DNA of 24,357 bases from JAENVT01 sp031430695 (GCA_031430695.1 JANPBZ010000216.1:1-24357); one strand, 5' to 3'. Positions 1 to 7,901 are shown, numbered from the stretch's first letter. Numbers and translations are program-made. The notes: generated from the sequence alone by a model not told the origin.

Positions 1-608
1 CGTCGACCGCGTTCCCCGATCGCTTCCGTGGCGCGCAGGATGAGGTCGTGATCCTGCGAGCCGTCGAAGCCGATCCGGAATCCGCCGACCTCGGTGATCA
101 CGTCGCGACGCAACACGGAGAGGTGGCACGTGTACATCGACGACCGGAATCGCTCGGGGCTCCAGTCGGGCTTCGGGAAGCGAGCCAACTCGCCACCGTC
201 GGCCCACACATGGGTCTCGTCGCTGTAGGCGTAGTCGATGTCGCCCGTGGAATCGATGGTCGCCGCCATCTGCTCCAACGCGGTCGGCACCAGCGCATCG
301 TCGTGATCCAAGAACGCGACGAACTCGCCGCGGGCCATCGCCAGCGCGTCGTTCGACGCGGCAACGATCCCTCCATTCACCGACCGGTGGGCGACGCGAA
401 TGCGAGGGTCCAGCCGGGCAAGATCCTCGAGCTCGGCCCGTATCTCCGGCTGCGTCGAGCAATCATCGACGACACACCACTCCCAGTCGACCAGGGTCTG
501 TGACTGCACGCCGTTGATGCACGCCCTGAACGCCCCGAGCGGCGGATCGTAGACCGGCGTGATGATCGAGAATCGAGGGCTGATGATCGTCGATGCTAAC
601 GACCGGAG
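1..608 (-). CDS. GT2 glycosyltransferase, copy 1 (3' end outside window; no usable start codon)
   Basis: The minus strand reads as a family 2 (GT-A) glycosyltransferase: the opening strand RFSIITPVYDPP, then CVVDDCS, NGGIVAASNDA, the DXD-type metal site FLDHDD and the acceptor-side block GGFRIGFDGSQDHDL. Such enzymes move a sugar from a nucleotide-sugar to a cell-surface glycan. Most residues match the next gene (stop at 770), so the two are a tandem duplication. The reading frame is open from base 608 downward and leaves the window at base 1. An in-frame TGA lies at 611-609, and no ATG, GTG or TTG occurs between it and the first conserved strand. A short frame opening with GTG at 640 would join this one after a single-base shift near 603. 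The gene is therefore either broken at its 5' end, frameshifted, or started unconventionally. Family is secure; integrity is not. Confidence 0.8.
586..605. repeat. Conserved block ahead of GT2 copy 1 (copy A)
   Basis: The minus-strand sequence CGGTCGTTAGCATCGACGA occurs here and again at 2247-2265, directly ahead of both GT2 coding regions, while the sequence further upstream differs. On the minus strand it contains TAGCAT, which fits the TANNNT -10 consensus. On the plus strand both copies contain ATG CTA ACG ACC. It may be a shared promoter or the edge of the duplicated segment. Confidence 0.55.
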
Positions 609-647
609 TCAGCGGCGTCGTGGGTGACGCTGAGTGTCACCTTCGCT

Positions 648-697
648 GAACTGGGCAGCCCCAGAACGATACGTACGGTTCTGGGGCTGTCCAGTTC
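648..697. repeat. Long intergenic inverted repeat (20-bp arms, 10-base loop)
   Basis: Arms 648-667 and 678-697 are complementary over 20 bp except one G·T pair; the core is CAGCCCCAGAAC against GTTCTGGGGCTG, and the loop is GATACGTACG. It sits between the stop of the downstream-reading GT2 gene (770) and the 5' region of copy 1. There is no T-tract, so it could be a U-less actinobacterial terminator or a small dispersed palindromic element. No other copy was seen in this window. Confidence 0.75.
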
Positions 698-769
698 GTC
701 GCCGAGCCCTCGCCCGTGTGCGCTACAAGGTCCTGAAACTGGACAACCACTGCCGTGCGGATAATACCG

Positions 770-2293
770 TCAGCGGTCGATCGGAGCGACCTCGTCGAAA
801 CGGGCGTAGGGGGTCCACACCGTTCGTGCGCCCGACACGGCAAGCGCAGCCGAAAGCGCCCGACCCGCAGCGTCGAAACCGCCGTGGGCGCGCTCGCGAC
901 ACTCTCGCCAGTGCACGGCCGACACGGCTGCCGCGGCGAGCGACACGTGGGTGCATTCGCGCTCGATCAGCAAGTCGTTGCCCGAGCTCGGGGCCGCCAC
1001 ACGCACGCCCTCCAACCTGTACCCGCGATGGTTGGGCTCGTCCCAACCGGCGTGGACGATGATGTCGTTGTCGTCGGCGATCAACGCGCCAGCCACCGCA
1101 GTGCCGGGGGATCGAGCCAGACCGACCAATGTCTCGAGCCAGTCGGGCGTCAGGTCACTGCGCGGTACGAGCCCCGGCGCCACCGAGACCAACACCTCGC
1201 ACGGGAAGTGGTTGAACGCCCGATCGAGCGCGGTGGTGATGGTCCACTCGCCGGGGACCGGTAGCAACTCCCACCGGTCGCCGGCGGCATTGTCAAGCAA
1301 GGCGACCAACTCCGCGGGCAAGGTGGCGGGGTAGGCGACGACAAGACGCGTCGTCGGGTGCGTCGTACGCAATGCCTCGATCGTGGCCGCGGCAGCCAGG
1401 GGATGGTGCCGCGAGGCGCCACTCTCGGCTCGGGTCGGCACAACCACCGTGACCGGAATCGTCGGCGCGACCGTGCGCACCAAACGGTAGGTTCCGCCCA
1501 GCAGTCCGTGCACCACGGTGGCGTCGAGGCCAAGCCGGTCGCACTGGTCTTGCACCGCCTGGCGTCCACGGGTGACCGCGTTGGACAGTGTCGACGTGGT
1601 TCGCGACACCGAACTGGAGATGTCGCGCCAGTGGTACAACCGCTGTGGAAGGTGCACCACCCGCCGGCCGCGTGCCGCGATCAGTTCGGTCGCCCGCAAG
1701 ACCAGGTCGTGATCCTGCGACCCGTCGAAGCCCGGTCGAAATCCGCCGACCTCGGTGATCACGTCGCGCCGCAGCATCGAAAGGTGGCACGTGTACATCG
1801 ACGAACGGAATCGTTCCGGCGACCAATCGGGCTTGCAGAAATCAGCAGCCTCGCGACCGTCGACGAACACGTGGGTCTCGTCGCTGTAGACGTAGTCGAC
1901 ATCACCGGTGGCATCGATCGTCGACGCCACCTGCTGGAGCGCGGTCGGCACCAGCGAGTCGTCGTGATCCAAGAACGCGACGAACTCGCCACGGCACATC
2001 GCCAGCGCATCGTTCGACGCGGCGACGATGCCGCCGTTGGTGTCTCGGTGCAACACGCGGATCCTCGGGTCGGCGTCTCCCAACGACGTGAGCGCGCCGC
2101 GCACCTCGGGCCGGGTCGAGCAGTCGTCGACCACACACCACTCCCAATCGGTGAACGTCTGCGAACGCACGCTGTCGACGCAGGCCAGGAACGCCCCGAG
2201 CGGCGGATCGTAGACCGGGGTGATGACCGAGAAACGTGGACTGATGGTCGTCGATGCTAACGACCGCTGGTACTGTGACCGCCGATGTGCCAA
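770..2293 (-). CDS. GT2 glycosyltransferase with a degenerate second GT-A domain
   Basis: This 507-residue protein begins with a complete GT2 domain at about residues 20-230: FSVITPVYDPP (21-31), CVVDDCS (53-59), FLDHDD (107-112, metal and nucleotide-sugar site), GGFRPGFDGSQDHDLVLR (183-200) and YHW (220-222). A second GT-A-like unit follows at about 270-480, opening with IPVTVVVPTR. Where a DXD would be expected it reads SVAPGLVP, so this half is probably non-catalytic or structural. The first half is nearly a copy of the gene to its left. The start used is TTG at 2293; there is no ribosome binding site, and the first 20 residues resemble no family sequence, so the true start may lie further in. 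It is divergent from the GT fusion gene, and their 5' ends may overlap. The neighbourhood suggests surface polysaccharide synthesis; the donor and acceptor cannot be told. Confidence 0.85.
   Translation of the reverse strand: MAHRRSQYQRSLASTTISPRFSVITPVYDPPLGAFLACVDSVRSQTFTDWEWCVVDDCSTRPEVRGALTSLGDADPRIRVLHRDTNGGIVAASNDALAMCRGEFVAFLDHDDSLVPTALQQVASTIDATGDVDYVYSDETHVFVDGREAADFCKPDWSPERFRSSMYTCHLSMLRRDVITEVGGFRPGFDGSQDHDLVLRATELIAARGRRVVHLPQRLYHWRDISSSVSRTTSTLSNAVTRGRQAVQDQCDRLGLDATVVHGLLGGTYRLVRTVAPTIPVTVVVPTRAESGASRHHPLAAAATIEALRTTHPTTRLVVAYPATLPAELVALLDNAAGDRWELLPVPGEWTITTALDRAFNHFPCEVLVSVAPGLVPRSDLTPDWLETLVGLARSPGTAVAGALIADDNDIIVHAGWDEPNHRGYRLEGVRVAAPSSGNDLLIERECTHVSLAAAAVSAVHWRECRERAHGGFDAAGRALSAALAVSGARTVWTPYARFDEVAPIDR
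2247..2265. repeat. Conserved block ahead of GT2 copy 2 (copy B)
   Basis: This is the second copy of the block at 586-605. Read on the minus strand it lies within the putative N-terminal codons of the GT2 gene and carries TAGCAT (2259-2254), a possible -10 element. On the plus strand it contains the ATG at 2254 that opens the longest frame of the divergent gene. A plus-strand -10-like TACTGT follows at 2271-2276. Confidence 0.5.
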
Positions 2294-2322
2294 GTGTTCG
2301 TCAGTGGGCGCAGACCGTCGTC

Positions 2323-3741
2323 ATGAGAGAGATCCTCGACCGACAGCGGCACGTCGACATCGGCTTCCTGGCCGCCAGCACCCCTCGGCGCGAGCAGCTC
2401 ATCGCCCGTGCCGCCGGCTTGCTGTGGGAGTGGCGAACCGACCTGCGCTTCACCTCGAACACCTCGAACACCTCGAACACCTCGAACCCGCCGGTCATCG
2501 ATGCAAGCTGCTCGTCGCTTGCCGACACCAGGATCCTGCTCAACGTGCACGGCGGCAACGAGACCGGTTTCGACTGGGCCCGAGCCGTCGAGGCAATGGC
2601 CAATGGCTGCGTTCTCGCCAGCGAAACGTCGGTGGGCTACGCGCCACTCGTTCCCGGCGTGCACTTCTTGATGGCGCCGTACGAAAGTCTCGTCGAACGG
2701 GCGGTCGCGCTGGCCTTCGACGAGCCACGCCGAGCAGCCATGGCCGAGGCCGCGTACGCACTCGCCGCCACCGGCATGCCAACGACTCAGCCCGCTCAGG
2801 TGACGGTCGAACGGGCGCGCACCGCGCCGCGCCGTCGAAGGAAGGTCTCACCTGCCACAGGTAGCCAGGGCCTTCCCAGGATGCTCAGCGAACTGAAGGC
2901 CGCGTACCTCGCCCAGGTCGAGATGACCCGCTCGATCGAAGCGACGATCAGCCTGGTCGAGCACGGCGACCCACACCACACCGACGTCGTCTCGAGCTCC
3001 GCCTGGCCATCGTTCGACCCCGAAGTATCGGTCGTCATCGCGCTGTACAACGAAGAGCGTCACCTCGCCGACACCGTCCACTCGGTGATCGCGGCCAGCG
3101 GCGAGTCGGGTCCGCGGACCGAACTCCTCATCGTCGACGATCATTCCACCGACGATTCGCGACACCTCGCCGAGCGGCTGCTCGAAGCGATCGACTGGTA
3201 CCCGGCCACGCTGGTGGCGCGAGCCGCGAACGGCGGACCGGCGGTAGCTCGCAACGTCGGGTTCAACGCGGCCAGAGCGTCGCACGTGTTGGTTCTCGAC
3301 GCCGGTAGCACGCTGTACCCGACGGGGTTGCGGCGGTTGCTCGACGGACTGCTGGATGCACCGAGCGATGTGGTGGCGACGTACGGCATCGTCGAACAAT
3401 TCGACACGACCGGTCCGCTCGGCCTGAGCAGTCACCTGCCGTGGTCCGCCGAGTTGCTGGTGCAGGGAGCCTTCGTCGACGCGGCCGCGCTCTTCCGTCG
3501 GCAAGCGTGGACAGATATCGGCGGATACCGCACGCCGGCCGACGGCGTCGAAGACGGCTGGGAGGAATACGACCTGTGGCTGTCGGTTGCCGAGCGCCAC
3601 CTGCGCGCCGAGCACGTCGGCTCCGTCGTCGCCCGCCATCACCGACAGCCGGCGGCGATGCTCGAGATCAGCGATGTCGACGTGGCATCGACCTTCCTCA
3701 TACTCCGCGAACGACATCCGAGGTTGCCATGGCCGAGCTAG
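2323..3741 (+). CDS. Fusion glycosyltransferase: GT-B-like C-terminal half plus GT2 domain
   Basis: Numbering is from ATG 2323 (472 residues). Residues about 10-150 resemble the C-terminal half of CgeB/GT group 1 enzymes: VDIGFLAASTPRRE, ILLNVHGGNETGFDWARAVE, AMANGC and YAPLVPGVHF, the usual sugar-nucleotide pocket. The N-terminal Rossmann half expected in that family is absent. A linker (about 155-230) leads to a GT2 domain: VSVVIALYNEE, LLIVDDHSTDDS and NGGPAVARNVG. The expected aspartate pair of the metal site reads LDAGST (325-330), so the second acidic residue is missing. Residues 44-55 are four TSN units from a 9-bp repeat. The frame is open from ATG 2254, but that start overlaps the divergent gene and lies upstream of a -10-like TACTGT (2271-2276). 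ATG 2323 overlaps the stop of a 13-codon leader frame as ATGA. No Shine-Dalgarno sequence is visible at any candidate, so the start is uncertain. Confidence 0.8.
   Translation: MREILDRQRHVDIGFLAASTPRREQLIARAAGLLWEWRTDLRFTSNTSNTSNTSNPPVIDASCSSLADTRILLNVHGGNETGFDWARAVEAMANGCVLASETSVGYAPLVPGVHFLMAPYESLVERAVALAFDEPRRAAMAEAAYALAATGMPTTQPAQVTVERARTAPRRRRKVSPATGSQGLPRMLSELKAAYLAQVEMTRSIEATISLVEHGDPHHTDVVSSSAWPSFDPEVSVVIALYNEERHLADTVHSVIAASGESGPRTELLIVDDHSTDDSRHLAERLLEAIDWYPATLVARAANGGPAVARNVGFNAARASHVLVLDAGSTLYPTGLRRLLDGLLDAPSDVVATYGIVEQFDTTGPLGLSSHLPWSAELLVQGAFVDAAALFRRQAWTDIGGYRTPADGVEDGWEEYDLWLSVAERHLRAEHVGSVVARHHRQPAAMLEISDVDVASTFLILRERHPRLPWPS
2452..2487 (+). repeat. Four perfect copies of a 9-bp tandem repeat
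   Basis: ACCTCGAAC is repeated four times without change, adding Thr-Ser-Asn four times in frame in the GT fusion protein between a strand and the PPVID segment. Because the unit is a multiple of three, slippage would change loop length without a frameshift. Confidence 0.95.
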
Positions 3742-4004
3742 AACCGTCACCGTTGGATCCGGCAACCGAGCGCGCGCTGCGCGCCCGCATCCTCGAACTC
3801 GAAACGCTCGTCGAAGCCCGCACCCAGGCAATCGTCGGGCTCGGCGCGCAGCTTGCCGAACTGCGCGGCGACGGCTCACCGATCATGGCCGAGCGCTTGC
3901 GCGAAGCCGAACGCCGACTCGACGAGCTGCACGGGACCAAGATCATGCGCTACACGGCACGGGCGCGTCGGGCGTATGGGATGCTGCGGGGCACGCATGG
4001 CTGA
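3729..4004 (+). CDS. Small coiled-coil protein (91 aa)
   Basis: The ATG at 3729 overlaps the last 13 bases of the GT fusion gene, so translation is probably coupled. The product is charged and almost entirely helical: ERALRARILELETLVEAR, then an AQLAELRGDG stretch, AERLREAERRLDELHG, and a basic tail containing RYTARARRAYG. There is no signal peptide or membrane segment. The first helices fit a coiled coil by their leucine and charge spacing. No enzyme motif is present and no named family is recognised. Position and overlap suggest a scaffold or partner of the glycosyltransferases, which is inference. Confidence 0.7.
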   Translation: MAELEPSPLDPATERALRARILELETLVEARTQAIVGLGAQLAELRGDGSPIMAERLREAERRLDELHGTKIMRYTARARRAYGMLRGTHG

Positions 4005-4134
4005 CGACGAGTCGAGCCGGCGAATAGTTGCCGGACTACACGAGCAGCTGCATCTGTCCAGGCAGCAGCAGGACCGCCTAAAACATGCTCTGACCATGGT
4101 GTTAAGACTGTTGGACGAAACCAAACCGGACTGA
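3997..4134 (+). CDS. Tiny helical protein (45 aa) coupled to the coiled-coil gene
   Basis: It starts at ATG 3997, inside the end of the preceding gene; the upstream stop TGA at 4002-4004 lies five bases into this frame. The product is a 45-residue helix rich in His, Gln, Leu and Arg (GLHEQLHLSRQQQDRL, then MVLRLLDET). It resembles no family I know and has no signal or membrane segment. The chain of three overlapping genes (2323, 3729, 3997) argues for real translation. Alternatives are a chance open frame or a C-terminal extension reached by frameshifting. Confidence 0.55.
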   Translation: MADDESSRRIVAGLHEQLHLSRQQQDRLKHALTMVLRLLDETKPD

Positions 4135-4203
4135 TCTCGCGTTGTTTCGGGTACCGTTGCTTCAGCGCTTTGCGGGAAGTGCCGATAGATCAGCGGGCCG
4201 GTT

Positions 4204-4210
4204 GAGGAGA
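4204..4210 (+). promoter_or_regulatory. Ribosome binding site deciding the start at 4217
   Basis: GAGGAGA lies six bases before ATG 4217, which begins a classic signal peptide. The frame is open upstream to 4142, but the upstream start would bury the signal peptide. Confidence 0.85.
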
Positions 4211-4216
4211 TTCCAA

Positions 4217-6805
4217 ATGAAACGCCGCTCGTCGAGCATCGCCATTGTCATCGGGTTTGCCGTGTCCGCCATCGTGGCCGTCGGCACCGCGTCTGCAGCG
4301 CATCCCAATGTGGCGGCCGGTCCGATCAACACCCCGCCGGCATCGTTTTCGACCAGTGGCGACTATGCCACCGACGTGCTCGGTGACCCGTGGGACTTCT
4401 CCAACCCCGAAGACGTGCCTCCTTACATGACCCTGGGTACCGAAGCCAGCAACGCCATCAGACTGGATCCCGGATCCCTGCACCTCAACGGCCACGGCGG
4501 CTCGGTGGTCAAGCTCGTGCGCACGTGGGGAGCGATTCTGCCGTGGGGCCACGACGGTCTGCTCCGCCCCGTCGATGCCAATTCGTACACGAGGCTGTCG
4601 TTGTCTGCGAACTTCTCGACACCACGCCAGGTCGGTGTGCGGTTCTGGAACGAAGCCGGCCAGATCGGCACGGCGTTCCTGGATCCGGCCGACGGTGCAC
4701 GCGCCGGGCAGGGCCAATACAGTTTCGACCTCACCCAGTCGCCGCTGTGGACGGGCAAGATCGTGCGGGTCGACCTGCTGCTGGGCTTCCCCATCGGGGG
4801 CGGCGCCGACAACTTCACGATGGATCTGGATTGGGTCAGGCTGCACCGCGCCAATGCCCCACCCGCGCCGCCGGCGTCACCGACCGTGCGCATCACCAGC
4901 CCCAGTGACGAAGGCGGCGCCGACTACGCCACCGTCGCGGGCAACCCGTGGGACTTCGCCGGGCCCGACGACATGATCAGCACCAACCACATCGTCAACT
5001 CCTCGTTCGACGGAACCGCCTTCAACGGCGTGACCCAAGGCAACGATTCCTATGTGAACTTGCCGCTGCGCATGCCACTGAACACCGATCGCTATCACCG
5101 GTTCACCGCCGAGGTCTGCTACGGCGGTGAGTTCGCGCTGACCAACGCTCCCGGAGGCGGGATGAACGCGCGCGTCATCTGGTTCGACGAGGGCGGCCAG
5201 GCGTACGTCGACTCGCAAGACATCGTCGTCGAGCCGGGCTGCAATCGGATGACCTTCGATCTGTCAACCGTTCCCGCCCTTGCCGTCAACGACGAGAGCA
5301 CCGCTCACAAGGGCGGATGGCGTGGGGTGAAGATCACGTATCTTCGCTTCGATCTCAACGAGGATCCCGGCACGCGTGCGTTCTCACTGCGTGACATAAA
5401 GCTGGCCGACGACGCGGCGTTCTCGTCGGGCACCTTCCCGATCAGGTTCGATTCGAGTTCCGCAGGAACCGCCAACATCTTCGTGACCACCGAACAGGGA
5501 AGCTGGAACGGCACCCCGATCAATCCCACCCCCGTGCAAATGGCGGTTGGCAGCAACACGTTCGACTGGAACGGCGGTGGCTTGCCGAACGGTACGTACT
5601 GGGTCTACGTCGTGGCGACCGGCAACGGGGGGGTCGGCTCCGGGTACTCGTCGGGGCCCGTGCGCATCGAACGGCCGGTGGGTTCCACACCGAGTTACTT
5701 CGTGCCGTTGAACCCGGCGCGACTGCTCGACACACGTACCGGCGAGGGCGGGAACTTATCGGCACTCGCCAGCAACACGCTGACCGAGATGAAGGTCACC
5801 GGCGTCGGTGGGGTGCCCCCGACCGGTGCGACCGCTGTGGTCTTGAACGTCACCGTCGATGCACCGCGGACGTCGGGATTCATCACCGCCTGGCCGTCGG
5901 GAGAACCCATACCAACCGTCTCCAATCTGAACTACGTCGCCGGGCAGCAGGTCCCCAACCTGGTGACCGTCAAGGTCGGCGCCAACGGGCGCGTCAACCT
6001 CTACAACTCCGAGGGCTACACACATGTGTTGGCCGATGTGGTCGGGTACTACACCGCAACGCAACCAGCGGGCGGTGGGCGGTTCACGGCCGTCAACCCC
6101 GGCCGTGTGCTCGATACGCGTAACGGGCTCGGCGCGGTGGCCGGTGGCACCGCGATCAACCTCGGTGTGACGGGCGTGGCCGGTGTGCCCGCCACGGGTG
6201 TCAGCGGGGTCGCGATGAACGTCACGGTCGATCAACCGACCGGCCCCGGGTACCTCACCGTCTGGCCGACCGGTGAGCCCCAGCCGTTCGCCTCGAGCCA
6301 CAACTTCGTTCAGGGCCTGACGGTCGCCAACCTCGTACTGGCGAAAGTCGGTGCCGGTGGTCAGGTCAGCATCTTCAACTCGTTCGGTTCGACTCATGTC
6401 ATCGTCGATGTCGTCGGCTACTTCTCGGCGGCCGGTGGACAGTTCGTACCGGTCACTCCGGCCCGAATTGTCGACAGCAGAGTTGGTATCGGCACCGGAG
6501 TGAATGGTCCGCTCGGCCAAGGCGGCAGCAACTCGGTTGTGGTAGCAGGCGTCGGCCCGGTGCCGGCCAACGCAACGGCGGCGATCGTCAACGTGACCTC
6601 GGTCAACGCCACGGTCCCAGCGTTCATCACGGTTTGGCCGACAGGCAGCGACATGCCGACGGCCTCGACCCTGAACCCGCGACCAGGCGTGCCCGTGCCG
6701 AACCTCGCCTATCTGAAGCTCGGTACCGGTGGTCGGTTGAACGTGTTCAACAACTCCGGAAGCACCGACTACATCGTCGACGTCTTCGGCTACATCGTCG
6801 GCTAA
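4217..6805 (+). CDS. Secreted protein: two CBM-like domains, Ig/FN3-like domain, three LDTR repeats
   Basis: This is an exported protein of 862 residues. Residues 1-28 are a signal peptide (KRR, hydrophobic core, cleavage near TASA-AH). Two related domains follow (about 49-212 and 236-400), each opening with a DYAT...PWDF motif and resembling beta-sandwich carbohydrate-binding folds. Next is an Ig/FN3 or FlgD-like sandwich (402-486; NTFDWNGGGLPNGTYWVYV). Three LDTR repeats end the protein (about 493-614, 619-738, 741-862), each running PxRxxD[TS]R, GVPxxA, NVT, GFITxWP, xNL and DVxGY. These repeats carry no cysteine, unlike those at 11667 and 18083. There is no sortase signal or C-terminal membrane segment, so it is probably released or held by the glycan layer. 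A binding or structural surface role is likely; no catalytic motif is seen. The start is set by GAGGAGA at 4204-4210. Confidence 0.85.
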   Translation: MKRRSSSIAIVIGFAVSAIVAVGTASAAHPNVAAGPINTPPASFSTSGDYATDVLGDPWDFSNPEDVPPYMTLGTEASNAIRLDPGSLHLNGHGGSVVKLVRTWGAILPWGHDGLLRPVDANSYTRLSLSANFSTPRQVGVRFWNEAGQIGTAFLDPADGARAGQGQYSFDLTQSPLWTGKIVRVDLLLGFPIGGGADNFTMDLDWVRLHRANAPPAPPASPTVRITSPSDEGGADYATVAGNPWDFAGPDDMISTNHIVNSSFDGTAFNGVTQGNDSYVNLPLRMPLNTDRYHRFTAEVCYGGEFALTNAPGGGMNARVIWFDEGGQAYVDSQDIVVEPGCNRMTFDLSTVPALAVNDESTAHKGGWRGVKITYLRFDLNEDPGTRAFSLRDIKLADDAAFSSGTFPIRFDSSSAGTANIFVTTEQGSWNGTPINPTPVQMAVGSNTFDWNGGGLPNGTYWVYVVATGNGGVGSGYSSGPVRIERPVGSTPSYFVPLNPARLLDTRTGEGGNLSALASNTLTEMKVTGVGGVPPTGATAVVLNVTVDAPRTSGFITAWPSGEPIPTVSNLNYVAGQQVPNLVTVKVGANGRVNLYNSEGYTHVLADVVGYYTATQPAGGGRFTAVNPGRVLDTRNGLGAVAGGTAINLGVTGVAGVPATGVSGVAMNVTVDQPTGPGYLTVWPTGEPQPFASSHNFVQGLTVANLVLAKVGAGGQVSIFNSFGSTHVIVDVVGYFSAAGGQFVPVTPARIVDSRVGIGTGVNGPLGQGGSNSVVVAGVGPVPANATAAIVNVTSVNATVPAFITVWPTGSDMPTASTLNPRPGVPVPNLAYLKLGTGGRLNVFNNSGSTDYIVDVFGYIVG

Positions 6806-6812
6806 TCCCGCT

Positions 6813-6859
6813 GCGTTTGTGAGTGGGCGCCCCTATGCGGGGCCGGAGTCATCAGACGC
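6813..6859. terminator. Compound palindrome, type A, copy 1 (probable terminator)
   Basis: The outer arms GCGTTTGTGAGT (6813-6824) and GTCATCAGACGC (6848-6859) pair imperfectly around a perfect inner hairpin GCCCC-TATGC-GGGGC (6829-6843). It begins seven bases after the stop of the secreted-protein gene. The inner hairpin and much of the outer arms recur at 7973-8019. There is no T-tract. Placement suggests a terminator or mRNA 3'-end structure. Confidence 0.65.
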
Positions 6860-6940
6860 TTCAACGCGCCCACGACTACGGGCCTGACGGTTGCCCGAAT
6901 GGCCCTCCCGCTCGACACGATGGTGGCGCATCATCGACCG

Positions 6941-7882
6941 ATGAGTGTCGAACTCCGCGCCGACAGCCAACTCGCCGATCTCGAGCTCGCCCATGACGAG
7001 GCGATCGCCCTGTTCCACCAGGGCGAGCTCGACCAGGCGTTCGAGGACCTGCACGGGATCTCGCTGCATGCCAATGTGACGCCTCACCTCAGGATCCGGT
7101 GCCTGCTCGTGATGGGACAGATCCTCGATGTCAACGGGCGCGAGGACGATGCGATCGCCCTGTTCCAGCAAGTCTGGTACGACGGGGCGGCGACCGAGGC
7201 GGAGAAGGCGATCGCCGAGGAGCGACTCACCCAGGCCCGGATCGGGACCGAGCGTGACGCCGGCTACGGCTGGACGTCGCACGGTCCACGCACTCCGGCC
7301 GAACTGCTGAAGGCGGCGCAAGACGCGCTGACGGGAGGCGACGTCAACGAGGGTCTCGGCCAGGCATTCCTGGCCTACGAGCACCCCGACATCAGCGACA
7401 CCGAACAGGCCATTGCATCGGCGATCATGGCCCGCGGCCACCACCAAGCCGGCAATCTCGAGTACGCCGAGTCGTGGGCGATAGAGGCCCTCGGACGCCC
7501 GATCGACGACACGCAGCGCGACCTTGTCGAGCGCCTGCTCGAGCAGGTCCGCGAGGCGCGGGCGCCCGTGACGGCCGCTACGGTCTCGCCGACATCGACG
7601 CCCGACGAACTGCGAGCGATGTTCGGTCTCGCGGCGCAGTTGATCATGTCCCGCCTCTACGAGCAGGCGCTGGAGATCCTCTACGCGATGTATGAGCATC
7701 CGAACGTCGTTGACGAATGGAAGCCAAAGGTGGCGATGAACATCGCCGCCGGCCTTCGCGACAGCGGCCACAGCGACCTCGCCCGCTCGTGGTACCTGGA
7801 AGCGACGATGCGCGCTGACGAACGAGACGAGGACGTCAACGCCATCCTGCAGAAGATCAACATCGCCCTCACGCTGGACTGA
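6941..7882 (+). CDS. TPR-like helical repeat protein
   Basis: This soluble protein of 313 residues is built of paired helices in the TPR style: AHDEAIALFHQGELDQAFEDL, REDDAIALFQQVWYD, AGNLEYAESWAIEALGR, MSRLYEQALEILYAMYEHPN and GHSDLARSWYLEA. Such repeats usually hold protein partners; no catalytic domain, signal peptide or membrane segment is present. A middle stretch (about 205-220) is Pro/Thr/Ser-rich and probably a linker. In-frame ATGs at 6899, 6920 and 6941 are all possible starts. None has a clear ribosome binding site; 6941 is chosen because the helical pattern begins directly after it. The gene stands alone between two type A palindromes. Its partner cannot be told from context. Confidence 0.75.
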   Translation: MSVELRADSQLADLELAHDEAIALFHQGELDQAFEDLHGISLHANVTPHLRIRCLLVMGQILDVNGREDDAIALFQQVWYDGAATEAEKAIAEERLTQARIGTERDAGYGWTSHGPRTPAELLKAAQDALTGGDVNEGLGQAFLAYEHPDISDTEQAIASAIMARGHHQAGNLEYAESWAIEALGRPIDDTQRDLVERLLEQVREARAPVTAATVSPTSTPDELRAMFGLAAQLIMSRLYEQALEILYAMYEHPNVVDEWKPKVAMNIAAGLRDSGHSDLARSWYLEATMRADERDEDVNAILQKINIALTLD

Positions 7883-7901
7883 CGCTGCCCTGAGCACCAT
7901 C

